This document shows, piece by piece, positions 1-8,904 of a stretch of DNA of 64,000 bases. The stretch is from positions 186,001 through 250,000 of the forward strand of contig NZ_JAKSXZ010000146.1 in NCBI RefSeq assembly GCF_022829465.1. Direction: 5' to 3'. Position 1 is the first letter of the stretch. Every line of letters begins with the position of its first letter. The translations under genes and the position numbers were made by a program. Source of the stretch: Methylobacterium sp. J-067 (GTDB taxonomy: Bacteria > Pseudomonadota > Alphaproteobacteria > Rhizobiales > Beijerinckiaceae). The notes below the pieces were generated by a model. It saw nothing but the letters and a program-made list of their open reading frames with translations, was not told the origin of the DNA and did not search any database.

Positions 1-307
1 CGATATCGCCGTCGATCTCGCCCCGGATCGGGTTCATCTCCGGCGCGAGCCACGAATCGGCCTCGCCACCCTCGAACCCGTCGTCGCCCGCACCCTCGTC
101 CGAGGGGGCCGGCGCCTCCGGCGCGTCCTGGCCGCCCGGATTCTCGGCCTCGGCGCGCTCCAGGAGCGGGTTGCGCTCCAGTTCCGCATCCACGTAGGCG
201 GCAAGGTCCAGATGCGAGAGCTGCAGGAGCTTGATCGCCTGCAGGAGCTGAGGCGTCATGACCAGGGCTTGGCCCTGTCGCACCTCCAGCCTTTGCAGCA
301 GACTCAT
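1..307 (-). CDS. rpoN: RNA polymerase sigma-54 factor RpoN, N-terminal part
   Basis: Leftward frame open from ATG at 307 to the window edge (102 codons). The first 50 residues match RpoN region I: MSLLQRLEVRQGQ, then LVMTPQLLQAIKLLQLS, then a segment ending ELERNPLLE. Region I is the glutamine/leucine-rich part that contacts activators and holds the -12 promoter complex closed. The acidic, Pro/Ala-rich stretch after it (about residues 55-90) fits region II. The core-binding and -24 recognition domains lie outside the window, so completeness cannot be judged (full RpoN is about 500 residues). It diverges from rpoZ. Confidence 0.93.
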   Translation of the reverse strand, partial: MSLLQRLEVRQGQALVMTPQLLQAIKLLQLSHLDLAAYVDAELERNPLLERAEAENPGGQDAPEAPAPSDEGAGDDGFEGGEADSWLAPEMNPIRGEIDGDI

Positions 308-613
308 ACCCAGCCCCGATTGCGCATTGTTCAGATTGTCCGAGCATGGCAGCCCGGCACGGTTCTTGCTTCTTCGTTCTGCCCAATCTTTAGACCGAAT
401 GCCGCGGCGCGTCAAAGCCGGGCGTTCGCTCGTCCCATGCGAAGATTGCGGCGAGGGCGTTCACTCTCGCGGCACGCGATTAAGGAAGCTTTGAGCGGCA
501 TGAGGCCGGGACGGTAGGCCTGCCGTCAAGTCTCTCAGCTTGTTGCCAAACCGCATCCGGTGTAAGACGCCGCCCATCCCGAGAGAATTCGTTCCGCGAA
601 GGAGCCGTCAGGC
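308..613. other. rpoN-rpoZ divergent intergenic region
   Basis: This 306-base gap separates the starts of rpoN (leftward) and rpoZ (rightward). I found no convincing small gene; short open frames here overlap rpoN or have no codon signal. The notable content is a -24/-12 type element at 355-370 facing rpoZ. A ribosome binding site (GAAGGAG) lies about 10 bases before rpoZ. Confidence 0.6.
355..370 (+). promoter_or_regulatory. Sigma-54 (-24/-12) promoter-like element
   Basis: The sequence CGGCACGGTTCTTGCT matches the sigma-54 consensus YTGGCACGRNNNTTGCW at every defined position of its 16-base core except the first T. The invariant GG (356-357) and GC (368-369) are separated by exactly 10 bases. 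It reads rightward, so transcription would start near 381 and run about 230 bases before rpoZ. It lies only 48 bases outside the rpoN start, on the opposite strand. Function is inferred. Confidence 0.55.
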
Positions 614-1024
614 ATGGCGCGCGTCACCGTCGAAGATTGCATCGAAAAGGTCGAGAACCGCTTCGAGCTGGTCCTCCTGGCGAGCCACCGCGCCCGCCTC
701 CTGGCGGCCGGCGCGCCGCTGACTGTGGACCGCGACCGCGACAAGAACCCGGTCGTCGCCCTGCGCGAGATCGGGGACGGCACCATCACCTCCGAGGATC
801 TGAAGGAGCAGCTGATCCACTCGCTCCAGAAGTACGTCGAGGTGGACGAGCCGGAGGCCGAGGCCGTGCCGCTGCTGTCGAGCTCGCCGGCCGCCGCCGC
901 CCACGCGCCGCAATCGTCCAGCGACGATGCCGGCGTGCAGTTCGACCGCATGAGCGAGGAAGATCTCCTCCGCGGCCTCGAGAACCTCGCCCCGCCGGTC
1001 GAGACCGACGAAGAGGCCGAGTGA
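614..1024 (+). CDS. rpoZ: DNA-directed RNA polymerase omega subunit
   Basis: 136 residues. It begins MARVTVEDCIEKVENRFEL and continues LVLLASHRAR, the conserved omega-subunit core (residues 1-65) that wraps the beta' C-terminus and helps assemble RNA polymerase. The family core is 60-90 residues. Here an acidic, alanine-rich tail extends it to 136, as is usual in alphaproteobacteria. It starts at ATG with GAAGGAG about 10 bases upstream. The (p)ppGpp synthetase gene follows 163 bases downstream, the same rpoZ-rsh order as spoT in many proteobacteria; omega also forms part of one ppGpp site on RNA polymerase in enterics. Confidence 0.95.
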   Translation: MARVTVEDCIEKVENRFELVLLASHRARLLAAGAPLTVDRDRDKNPVVALREIGDGTITSEDLKEQLIHSLQKYVEVDEPEAEAVPLLSSSPAAAAHAPQSSSDDAGVQFDRMSEEDLLRGLENLAPPVETDEEAE

Positions 1025-1187
1025 GGCCGGCCGTCGGGGGTCGATTCGGCCCCCGGCGCGAAGAAAAAAGCGCCCGATGCGCCGATTGCGGCGCCTTGCC
1101 TCTGGTGTCGGCCGCCGCATTGCGGGAGACTTTCCCTGAAGCGGCGGCGCGTACAGCGTTCAGGAGGCACCGATTTCCCGGCGGATC

Positions 1188-3407
1188 ATGCGCCAGTACG
1201 AACTCGTCGAGCGGGTCAAGCGCTACAATCCCGCCGCCGACGAGGATCTGCTCAACCGCGCCTACGTCTATGCGATGCAGGCCCACGGCACCCAGAAGCG
1301 GGCCTCGGGCGATCCGTTCTTCGCCCATCCCCTCGAAGTCGCCGCGATCCTTACGGATCTGCATCTCGACGATGCGACGATCATCGCCGCCGTCCTGCAC
1401 GACACCGTCGAGGACACCGAGGCGACCCTCGATGAGATCCGGCGCCTGTTCGGCGACGAGATCGGCGCCCTCGTCGATGGGCTGACCAAGCTCAAGCGGC
1501 TCGATCTCGTCTCGAAGCAGGCCGCCCAGGGCGAGAACTTCCGTAAGCTGCTGCTCGCCGTCGCGGCGGATGTGCGCGTGCTCCTCGTGAAGCTCGCCGA
1601 CCGCCTGCACAACATGCGCACCCTGGAGCACATGCGCGACGACAAGCGTCGCCGCATCGCCCAGGAAACCCTCGACATCTACGCGCCGCTGGCCGCCCGC
1701 ATGGGCATGCAGGAGTTGCGCGAAGAACTGGAAGACCTCGGCTTCCGCTTCCTCGAACCCGAGATCTACGCCACCATCACCGAGCGCCTGCTGCGGCTGA
1801 CGGCCAAGTCCGGCCGGATGGTCGAGGACATCGAGAAGGTGCTCTCCGACAAGCTCTCGGCGCGGGGCATCGAGGCCGAGGTCACGGGCCGGCAGAAGCG
1901 GCCCTATTCGATCTGGGCGAAGATGGAGCGCAAGTCGCTCGCCTTCGAGCAACTGTCGGACATCTTCGGCTTCCGGGTGATCGTGAACGCCCTGGACGAT
2001 TGCTACGCGGCCTTGGGCGTCGTCCATACCAGCTGGCCGATGGTGCCGGGGCGCTACAAGGACTACATCTCGACCCCGAAGCAGAACGATTACCGCTCGA
2101 TCCACACCACGGTGATCGGCCCCAAGAGCCAGCGCGTCGAACTGCAGATCCGCACCCAGGCGATGGACGACATCGCCGAATACGGCATCGCCGCCCACGC
2201 CCATTACAAGGACGTGAGCGGGCGCGACACCGTCGGCAGCGTCCACCCGAAGCTCGCCACCGAGAGCGGCGCCTACCAATGGCTGCGCCGCACCATCGAA
2301 CTGCTCGCCGAAGGCGACAGCCCGGAAGAGTTCCTGGAGCACACCAAGCTCGAACTCTTCCAGGATCAGGTGTTCTGCTTCACCCCGAAGGGCCGCCTGA
2401 TCGCCCTGCCCCGGGGCGCGACGCCCATCGACTTCGCCTATGCCGTGCACACGGATGTCGGCAACTCAGCGGTGGGCGCCAAGATCAACGGCCGCATGGT
2501 GCCGCTGCTGCACGAACTCTCGAACGGCGACGAGGTGGAGATCAGCCGCTCGGACGGCGCCTCTCCGCCGGCCGCCTGGGAATCCCTCGTGGTGACGGGC
2601 AAGGCGCGCTCGGCCATCCGCCGGGCGACCCGCACGGCAGTGCGGCGGCAATATGCCGGCCTCGGCAAGCAGATCCTCGAACGGGCCTTCGAGCGCGCGG
2701 CCAAGAGCTTTTCCGAGGACAAGCTGCGCGGCGCCCTGCCCCGCCTCGCCCGCTCCACCACGGAGGACGTATTCGCCGCCGTGGGGCGCGGCGAGATGTT
2801 CTCCGGCGATGTCGTGCGCGCGGTCTATCCCGACCACCGGGAGGAGCGCCGCCCCTCGGCCGGGCAGCCCGGCGCCACCGGCGCGGGGCGGCTCGTGCGC
2901 TCCCCCGACCAGACGATGCGCCTGACCTTCAACGGCAGCGGCGAGGCTTCACCGGACGCGATCCCGATCCGGGGCCTCGCGGGCGACCTGCCCGTCACCT
3001 TCGCCCCCAACGGCGGCGCGGTGCCGGGGGACCGGATCGTCGGCATCCTCACGCCGGGCGTCGGCGTGACGGTCTACCCGATCCAGTCGGCGGCGCTGGC
3101 CGCCTTCGACAACGAGCCGGAGCGCTGGCTCGACGTGCGCTGGGATACGGAGGCGTCGAGCGGCGAGCGCTTCCCCGCCCGCCTGTCCCTGCAATCCATC
3201 AACGAGCCGGGCGTGTTCGCGCAGATCGCCCAGGTGATCGCCGACCACGACGGCAACATCGACAACATCTCGATGAAACGCCGCACCCAGGACTTCACCG
3301 ACATCACCCTCGACCTGTCGGTCTGGGATCTCCAACACCTGAACGCCATCGTCGCGGAGCTGCGCAGCAAGCGGCCGGTGAGCAGCGTTCAGCGCGTCAA
3401 CGGCTGA
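1188..3407 (+). CDS. rsh: Bifunctional (p)ppGpp synthetase/hydrolase (RelA/SpoT homologue)
   Basis: 739 residues, the usual length for long RSH enzymes. Domain order: HD hydrolase (about 25-180) with intact HD in HDTVEDTEA near residue 70; synthetase (about 230-350) with YKDYISTPK and NDYRSIHTTV, and EYGIAAHAHYK after it; TGS (about 395-455, FCFTPKGRLIALPRGATP); C-terminal ACT domain (about 660-735). Both catalytic sites look intact, so the enzyme should make and degrade the alarmone. Alphaproteobacteria usually have this single long enzyme. ATG start at 1188. Downstream of rpoZ and probably partly co-transcribed with it. Confidence 0.95.
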   Translation: MRQYELVERVKRYNPAADEDLLNRAYVYAMQAHGTQKRASGDPFFAHPLEVAAILTDLHLDDATIIAAVLHDTVEDTEATLDEIRRLFGDEIGALVDGLTKLKRLDLVSKQAAQGENFRKLLLAVAADVRVLLVKLADRLHNMRTLEHMRDDKRRRIAQETLDIYAPLAARMGMQELREELEDLGFRFLEPEIYATITERLLRLTAKSGRMVEDIEKVLSDKLSARGIEAEVTGRQKRPYSIWAKMERKSLAFEQLSDIFGFRVIVNALDDCYAALGVVHTSWPMVPGRYKDYISTPKQNDYRSIHTTVIGPKSQRVELQIRTQAMDDIAEYGIAAHAHYKDVSGRDTVGSVHPKLATESGAYQWLRRTIELLAEGDSPEEFLEHTKLELFQDQVFCFTPKGRLIALPRGATPIDFAYAVHTDVGNSAVGAKINGRMVPLLHELSNGDEVEISRSDGASPPAAWESLVVTGKARSAIRRATRTAVRRQYAGLGKQILERAFERAAKSFSEDKLRGALPRLARSTTEDVFAAVGRGEMFSGDVVRAVYPDHREERRPSAGQPGATGAGRLVRSPDQTMRLTFNGSGEASPDAIPIRGLAGDLPVTFAPNGGAVPGDRIVGILTPGVGVTVYPIQSAALAAFDNEPERWLDVRWDTEASSGERFPARLSLQSINEPGVFAQIAQVIADHDGNIDNISMKRRTQDFTDITLDLSVWDLQHLNAIVAELRSKRPVSSVQRVNG

Positions 3408-3632
3408 TTATTACCTGAGGTTGTCGGGCCATTCAGCGTGTTTAGCCGCTGCCGGCTTGCCTTGACTTCGGCATGACCGTCCGCAATGCTTTAAACCCCC
3501 TCATCGCATCACGATGGAGCTTTGATTCATTTTTAACTCAGTTTTGCGAAAGACGTTTTTAATGCATCAGTAACGTTCAAGCGTCCACGTCCCTCCACCG
3601 ATTTCATCTATTTTGTACTTGGAAAGACATTT

Positions 3633-4265
3633 ATGCCGGCAGATCAACGGTGTGCCATCTTCATCGATGGCGCCAACCTCTATGCGACGACCAAAGCCCT
3701 GGGCTTCGACATCGATTACAAGAGGCTCCTGAAGGATTTCCAGGCACGCGAGAACCTGATCCGCGCCTTTTACTACACCGCGATGATCGAGGATCAGGAG
3801 TATTCCTCGATCCGGCCGCTGGTCGATTGGCTCGACTATAACGGCTACCGCGTCGTGACGAAGCCGGTGCGGGAGTTCACGGATTCCGCCGGCCGCCGCC
3901 GGTTCAAGGGCAACATGGACATCGAGCTGGCGATCGACGCCCTCGAACTCGCCCCGCGCCTCGACCACATGGTGCTGTTCTCGGGCGACGGCGATTTCCG
4001 CTCGCTGGTCGAGGCGATGCAGCGCCGGGGCGTGCGCGTCACGGTGATCTCCACGATCCAGACGCAGCCGGCGATGATCTCCGACGAGTTGCGGCGGCAG
4101 GCGGACGAGTTCGTGGACCTGTCGACCCTGGCCTCGCGGATCGGCCGTGAGGCCACCGAGCGCGCCCCGCGCCCCACGGGCGAGACGCCGACCCGCCACC
4201 GCGCCGAATCGCGCCCGAACCTCGAGAACCGCTACGGCATCCGCCAGCCGGAGGACGACGCCTAG
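3633..4265 (+). CDS. NYN-domain (LabA/DUF88-type) putative ribonuclease
   Basis: 210 residues. The N-terminal 165 residues form a NYN (PIN-like) domain. IFIDGANLY near residue 10 carries the first acidic residue. GNMDIELAIDALEL and LFSGDGDFRSLV carry the other acidic residues expected to hold a metal ion. The C-terminal 45 residues are polar, Arg/Pro-rich and probably disordered. The family is predicted to cut RNA, but no substrate is known for this member. ATG at 3633 follows GGAAAG. The 225-base upstream gap is clearly more AT-rich than the genes and probably holds its promoter. Confidence 0.85.
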   Translation: MPADQRCAIFIDGANLYATTKALGFDIDYKRLLKDFQARENLIRAFYYTAMIEDQEYSSIRPLVDWLDYNGYRVVTKPVREFTDSAGRRRFKGNMDIELAIDALELAPRLDHMVLFSGDGDFRSLVEAMQRRGVRVTVISTIQTQPAMISDELRRQADEFVDLSTLASRIGREATERAPRPTGETPTRHRAESRPNLENRYGIRQPEDDA

Positions 4266-4272
4266 CCGCGCC

Positions 4273-4845
4273 TCAGGCCCGGCGGCTCGCCTCGAGCCAC
4301 GCGACGACCTGCCGGGCGCTCCGGTCCGGCGGGAAGACCGGGTAGAACAGGTGCGTGACGACTCCGTCGTCGATCACCAGAGTGAGGCGCCTCAGCAGCG
4401 TCTCGCCCCCGGCTTCGAAGGTCGGCAGCCGGGCCGCCATCGCCAGGGCGCGATGGGCATCCGAAAGCAGCGGGAAAGGCAGATGCAGGCGCGTCGCCGC
4501 CTCCGTCTGATACTCCCGCGTCTGCGTCGAGAGCCCGTAGACGTGATCGACGCCGAGCCCCTTTAACTCGTCGAAATGGTCGCGGAAATCGCAAGATTGC
4601 GGGGTGCAGCCCCGCGCGCCGGGGATCGCATCCCAATCCTCCGTGAAGGTCGGCTTGCCCGGCTCGCCAGTGCGCGGATAGGCATAGGCCACCGTGCGGC
4701 CCTTGAGCTTGGCGAGCGAGACCGTGCTCCCGTCCGTGGCCCGCAGGGCCACGTCGGGCAGGCGGGCGCCTAGCAGGTGGGCGGCGGCGCCGTCATCCGC
4801 TGGAACCGGCAGATCGTCCGGCAGGCTGGTCAGACTGGCGCTCAT
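4273..4845 (-). CDS. PrxQ-like peroxiredoxin
   Basis: 190 residues, thioredoxin fold, AhpC/TSA-Redoxin superfamily. The signature GCTPQSCDFRD (residues about 78-88) places two cysteines five residues apart, as in PrxQ/BCP enzymes where the first Cys attacks peroxide and the second resolves it. The usual PxxxTPxC motif is stretched by a loop between YPRTGEPG and the catalytic Cys, a known subfamily variant. No signal peptide, so cytosolic. Last of three leftward genes after dapA and smpB (16 bases from smpB). Its stop lies 7 bases from the convergent NYN gene. Confidence 0.85.
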   Translation of the reverse strand: MSASLTSLPDDLPVPADDGAAAHLLGARLPDVALRATDGSTVSLAKLKGRTVAYAYPRTGEPGKPTFTEDWDAIPGARGCTPQSCDFRDHFDELKGLGVDHVYGLSTQTREYQTEAATRLHLPFPLLSDAHRALAMAARLPTFEAGGETLLRRLTLVIDDGVVTHLFYPVFPPDRSARQVVAWLEASRRA

Positions 4846-4861
4846 CCCGTGGTTCCCCGCT

Positions 4862-5335
4862 CTATCCCCTGTCGCGCAGGAGGCGGGCCTGATCCCGCTT
4901 CCAGTCGCGCTCCTTCACCGCCTCGCGCTTGTCGTGGGCCTGCTTACCCTTGCCGAGGCCGAGTTCGACCTTCGCCCGGCCGCGCTCGTTAAAGTAGATC
5001 TTCAGCGGGACGACCGTGTAGCCCTGCCGCTGGGTGGCGCCGATCAGCTTGTCGATCTGGCGGCGGTGCAGCAGCAGGCGGCGGGGCCGCTTGGTGTCGT
5101 GGTTGAAGCGGTTCGCTTCCAGATATTCCGGGATGTAGGCGTTGAAGAGCATCAGGTCGTTGCCGGAGGGGCCGGCATAAGCCTCTCCGATCGTCGCCTT
5201 GCCCCCGCGCAGGGATTTCACCTCGGTGCCGGTGAGCGAGATGCCGGCTTCGAGCGTGTCCTCGATGGAATAATGGAAGCGGGCGGCGCGGTTGTCGGCC
5301 ACCACGCGCCGTCCGGGCTCCGTCTTCGGCGCCAT
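4862..5335 (-). CDS. smpB: SsrA-binding protein SmpB
   Basis: 157 residues. Family landmarks: NRAARFHYSIEDTLEAGI, TGTEVKSLRGGKATIGEAY, YIPEYLEANRFNHD and KRPRRLLLHRRQI. The basic C-terminal tail (DKREAVKERDWKRDQARLL) becomes helical in the mRNA channel. SmpB delivers tmRNA to stalled ribosomes. Length is standard. ATG at 5335 is preferred because it gives the conserved length. It follows dapA by 27 bases and is probably co-transcribed with it. The tmRNA gene itself is not in the window. Confidence 0.96.
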   Translation of the reverse strand: MAPKTEPGRRVVADNRAARFHYSIEDTLEAGISLTGTEVKSLRGGKATIGEAYAGPSGNDLMLFNAYIPEYLEANRFNHDTKRPRRLLLHRRQIDKLIGATQRQGYTVVPLKIYFNERGRAKVELGLGKGKQAHDKREAVKERDWKRDQARLLRDRG

Positions 5336-5362
5336 GCGGGTCTGTCGTCCTTTCTTACGGGG

Positions 5363-6259
5363 TCAGCCTTCGAGGAGGCCGGCGTGGCGCAGGGCGTCGT
5401 CGACGATTCGGCGGGTCGCGTCCGAGACCGTCACGAGGGGCAGGCGGATCTCCTCCCCCATGTGGCCGAGCCGCGAGAGGGCGTACTTCACCGGGCCGGG
5501 ATTGGCCTCCGCGAACAAGCCGCTCTGGAGCGGGAACAGCCGGTCCTGGATCGTCAGCGCCTTGGCGTAATCGCCGGAGAGCGAGGCCTCCTGCAGGTCG
5601 GCGCAGAGGCGCGGGGCGACGTTCGCCACCACCGAGATGCAGCCGTGGCCGCCCTGGGCGTTGTAGCCGAGCGCGGTCGCATCTTCGCCTGAAAGCTGGA
5701 CGAAGCTCTCGCCCATGGCCAGTCGCTGCTGACTGACGCGATCGATCTTCGCGGTCGCGTCCTTCACGCCGACGATGTTCTTCAATTCGAAGAGCCTGGC
5801 CATCGTCTCGACGCTCATGTCGATGACGGACCTCGGCGGGATGTTGTAGATGATGATCGGAATTCCGACCGCATCGTTGATCGCCTTGAAGTGGGCGTAG
5901 AGTCCGCCTTGCGTCGGCTTGTTGTAATAGGGCGTCACCACGAGCACGGCGTCGGCGCCGGCCTTCTCGGCGTGCTGGGCCCGCTCGATGGCCTCGGCCG
6001 TCGAGTTCGAGCCCGCGCCGGCCACCACGGGCACGCGCCCGCCGGCCTCGTCGATGCAGGCCTCGACCACCCGGTCGTGCTCAGCATGGGTCAGAGTCGG
6101 GCTCTCGCCGGTCGTGCCGGTGGGCACGAGGCCGTGACTGCCCTGCTCGATCTGCCAGCGCACGAACTTTCGGAAGGCCTGCTCGTCGAAGGCGCCATCG
6201 CGGAAGGGCGTCACCAGCGCGGTCATCGAGCCCCGCAGGCGGGCGGTCGTCTCGGTCAT
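5363..6259 (-). CDS. dapA: 4-hydroxy-tetrahydrodipicolinate synthase
   Basis: 298 residues from ATG at 6259. An in-frame upstream start at 6301 would add 14 unconserved residues, so I did not use it. Motifs: SMTALVTPF at the N-terminus, GTTGESPTL around the pyruvate site, VVTPYYNKPTQGG with the catalytic Tyr, and GVKDAT with the Schiff-base Lys. The enzyme condenses pyruvate and aspartate semialdehyde in the first committed step to lysine and meso-diaminopimelate. First gene of the leftward dapA-smpB-peroxiredoxin group and divergent from the lytic transglycosylase. Confidence 0.95.
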   Translation of the reverse strand: MTETTARLRGSMTALVTPFRDGAFDEQAFRKFVRWQIEQGSHGLVPTGTTGESPTLTHAEHDRVVEACIDEAGGRVPVVAGAGSNSTAEAIERAQHAEKAGADAVLVVTPYYNKPTQGGLYAHFKAINDAVGIPIIIYNIPPRSVIDMSVETMARLFELKNIVGVKDATAKIDRVSQQRLAMGESFVQLSGEDATALGYNAQGGHGCISVVANVAPRLCADLQEASLSGDYAKALTIQDRLFPLQSGLFAEANPGPVKYALSRLGHMGEEIRLPLVTVSDATRRIVDDALRHAGLLEG

Positions 6260-6446
6260 CTCAGGCGTCCCAGGGGAATCGAGCGGTCGTCTCGCCGCCA
6301 TTGTGCCGCGCTGTCGTTGCGCGAGCGCGCAGACATAGGGGTTCGTGCGCGCCTTCGCAAACGGATCCGGGACACGGTTAACGGGCTCTTAATCACTCGT
6401 TGCCCAGACTGTGTCCTTCACGCTGACGTTGCGGAGGGGTGAGGTC

Positions 6447-8663
6447 GTGATCCGAGCCATCGCCTGGAAGCGCCCGCATCTCACGCTCATCGCCCTCGCG
6501 GCGAGCGCCGGCGCGGCCCTGGCCGGCGCGACCGGGCCGGAGACGCCCGCGCCCGCCGCCATCCATGCCCCGGATTCCCCCGAGGCGGCCCCTGAGGCGG
6601 TGCGCGCCGAGGAGGCCGAGCGTAAGCCTGCCGCCGCCTCGGCCTACGCCTCCGCCGACCCGGACGCGGCGATCACCTTCCCGCTGCCGGATGCGGGCCT
6701 CACCCCCGCCGCCCCGGTGCCGGAGGTGCCCGACCTCGCCAAGCCGAAGGCCTCCGGCGACACCGACCTGACCCTGCTGCGCGGGGCGATCGACCTCTAC
6801 CGCAAGGGCAAGGTCTCCGACGCCGACCGGATGGCCGAGGGCTTCACCGATCCCGCCGCCCGCGCCCTGCTGCAATGGGTAGCGATCCGCGCCGGGGCCG
6901 GCATCGGCTTCGAGCGCACGGTCGCCTTCACCCGCGCCAACCCGGATTGGCCGGGCGGCCCCCTCCTGCGCCGCCGGGCGGAGGAGACGCTGCTCAGCGA
7001 GCGAAAGGCGCCCACCACGGTGCGGGCTTTCTTCGCCACCGCCAAGCCGTCGAGCGCGCCGGGCAAGTTCGCCCTGGCGCTGGCGCTTCGCGCGGACGGG
7101 CTCGAAGCCGACGCCGCCGACCTCGTGCGCGACCTCTGGCGCACGGAGAGCTTCGGCCGCAGCCTCGAAGCCAAGGTGCAGGACGCCTTCCCCGGCCTGC
7201 TCACCCGCCAGGACCACCGCTACCGGATGGAGCGGGCGCTCCTGAAGGAGGATTGGGAGAGCGCGGGCCGCGCCGCGGGCTATGCCGGCGGCAGCTATGC
7301 GAGCCTCGTCCGCGCCCGCCGGGCCGTCGAGGACAAGAGCTCCGGCGCCGCCGCGGCGCTGGCGGCGGTGCCGCCGTCGCTGCGCAACGACGCCTCGTAC
7401 ATCTTCTCGCGGGCGCAGTTCTTCCGCCGGGCCGACAAGCCCGTGGAGGCCGCCGCCGTGCTCGCCACCGCGCCGACCAACCCGGACGTGCTGGTCGATG
7501 GCGACGAATGGTGGGTCGAGCGCCGGATCGTCGCGCGCAAGCTCCTCGACGGCGGCGACGCCAAGACCGCCTACGCGGTGGTGAGCGGCCATTCCGCCCG
7601 CACCCCTGAGAAGAAGATCGAGGCCGAGTTCCACGCCGGCTGGATCGCCCTGCGCTTCCTCTCCGACCCCGAGAAGGCCGGGCAACATTTCGCGCAGGTC
7701 GCGGCCCTCGCCGAGGGGCCGAACTCCCTGGCGCGGGGGGCCTATTGGCAGGCCCGCGCCGCCGAGGCCCTGGGCCGGGCCGACGAGGCGAAGCGCTTCT
7801 ATGAGAAGGCGGCGGCGCAGCCCATCGCCTATTACGGGCAGGTCGCCCGCGCCAAGCTCGGGCAGACGAGCCTGCCGCTGCGCGCCGTGCCGGCACTCGA
7901 CGGCGCCGAGCGGGAGGCGTTCGACAACCGGTTGTCCGTGCGCGCCCTGCGCCTGCTCGAACAGGCGGGGCTGCCGGACCTTGCACTCCCCCTCTACATC
8001 GATGCGACCCGCGCCCTGACCGATGCGGGCGAGGTCCAGGCGCTGGGCGACGTCGCCACCGAGGCCAAGGACGCCCGCGCCCTGGTGGCGGTGGGCAAGC
8101 TCGCCCTGCACCGGGGCCTGCCGCTCGACGCCCACGCCTTCCCGACCATCGGCATCCCGACCTACGAGACCTTCACCGCCGTGCCGCAGGTGGAGCGGGC
8201 CATGGTCTATGCCATTGCCCGCCAGGAGAGCCAGTTCGACGCGCGGGCGCGCTCCGGCGTCGGGGCGCGGGGGCTGATGCAGATGATGCCGGCCACCGCC
8301 CTGCGCACGGCCAAGCGCGTCTCCACCGCCTTCGACCCGGACCGCCTGACCAGCGACCCCGCCTTCTGCGCGAAGCTCGGCCAAGCGCATCTCGGCGAGC
8401 TGATGGAGGATTGGCGCGGCTCCTACGTGCTGGCCTTCGCCTCGTACAATGCCGGCGGCGGCAACGTGAAGAAGTGGATCGACGCCTACGGCGACCCGCG
8501 CAAGGGCGAGGTCGATGTGATCGACTGGGTGGAGCGCATCCCGTTTACCGAGACGCGCAACTACGTTCAGAGGGTGATGGAGAATCTTCAGGTCTACCGC
8601 TCCCGCCTCGACAGTCGCAGCGCGCTGCTGATCGAGGGGGACCTGCACCGGGGGGCGAAGTAG
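6447..8663 (+). CDS. slt: Soluble lytic murein transglycosylase
   Basis: 738 residues from GTG at 6447. That start has GGAGGGG six bases upstream and puts a signal peptide (RAIAWKRPH then a hydrophobic run, about residues 2-30) at the N-terminus; an in-frame GTG at 6411 would bury it. Residues about 100-560 are helical repeats forming the ring-shaped U domain. The C-terminal SLT catalytic domain (about 580-710) has ARQESQFD with the catalytic Glu, GARGLMQMMPATA and ASYNAGGGNV. It cleaves peptidoglycan in the periplasm to 1,6-anhydromuropeptides. Its 3' end is duplicated in decayed form at about 8781-8825. Confidence 0.93.
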   Translation: MIRAIAWKRPHLTLIALAASAGAALAGATGPETPAPAAIHAPDSPEAAPEAVRAEEAERKPAAASAYASADPDAAITFPLPDAGLTPAAPVPEVPDLAKPKASGDTDLTLLRGAIDLYRKGKVSDADRMAEGFTDPAARALLQWVAIRAGAGIGFERTVAFTRANPDWPGGPLLRRRAEETLLSERKAPTTVRAFFATAKPSSAPGKFALALALRADGLEADAADLVRDLWRTESFGRSLEAKVQDAFPGLLTRQDHRYRMERALLKEDWESAGRAAGYAGGSYASLVRARRAVEDKSSGAAAALAAVPPSLRNDASYIFSRAQFFRRADKPVEAAAVLATAPTNPDVLVDGDEWWVERRIVARKLLDGGDAKTAYAVVSGHSARTPEKKIEAEFHAGWIALRFLSDPEKAGQHFAQVAALAEGPNSLARGAYWQARAAEALGRADEAKRFYEKAAAQPIAYYGQVARAKLGQTSLPLRAVPALDGAEREAFDNRLSVRALRLLEQAGLPDLALPLYIDATRALTDAGEVQALGDVATEAKDARALVAVGKLALHRGLPLDAHAFPTIGIPTYETFTAVPQVERAMVYAIARQESQFDARARSGVGARGLMQMMPATALRTAKRVSTAFDPDRLTSDPAFCAKLGQAHLGELMEDWRGSYVLAFASYNAGGGNVKKWIDAYGDPRKGEVDVIDWVERIPFTETRNYVQRVMENLQVYRSRLDSRSALLIEGDLHRGAK

Positions 8664-8677
8664 CGACCGCTACCGCG

Positions 8678-8762
8678 TCCGCCCCGCCTTCATCAGCAGA
8701 AACTCCCCCCCGGCGCGCCGAGCAGGTTCGGACCCACCCATGGCAAAGTGATGCTGGGCTCG
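8678..8762 (-). pseudogene. Decayed copy of the metW 3' end
   Basis: Read leftward, this stretch resembles the end of the intact metW (10031-10711). MetW ends WNLFGAQGVFLLSKQGR. Here one frame gives WVGPNLLGAP and the neighbouring frame gives EFLLMKAGR, with RAQHHFAM upstream where MetW has RAMRFAL. The base-level match to 10045-10110 is strong, with small indels causing frameshifts. It has no start and cannot make MetW. Boundaries are approximate. Confidence 0.75.
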
Positions 8763-8780
8763 AAGCAGGGCCTGCCGCGG

Positions 8781-8825
8781 CGGGACGCGGCTCATCGAGG
8801 GAGATGTGCATCGAGAGCGAAGTAT
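8781..8825 (+). pseudogene. Decayed copy of the slt 3' end
   Basis: ATCGAGGGAGATGTGCATCG followed by GAGCGAAGTA resembles the last 33 bases of slt (8631-8663). About 26 of 32 aligned positions are identical, with one base missing. Most differences fall at third codon positions (IEGDVHR against IEGDLHR), as expected of a related coding copy rather than a recent duplicate. It lies between the metW-tail remnant and the nucleotidyltransferase-HEPN gene. Boundaries are approximate. Confidence 0.7.
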
Positions 8826-8904
8826 GCGGCCCGCTCGCATGGCGTTGGGCGATCCAGTCGAGTACCAGCGGATCGAGCGCCCGTCAGGGCTTGGCACCCG
8901 TACG

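Noticed and set aside
6393..8648. Leftward open frame of about 750 codons opposite slt
   Set aside because: The rightward frame encodes a complete lytic transglycosylase with a signal peptide; the opposite one is low-complexity shadow.
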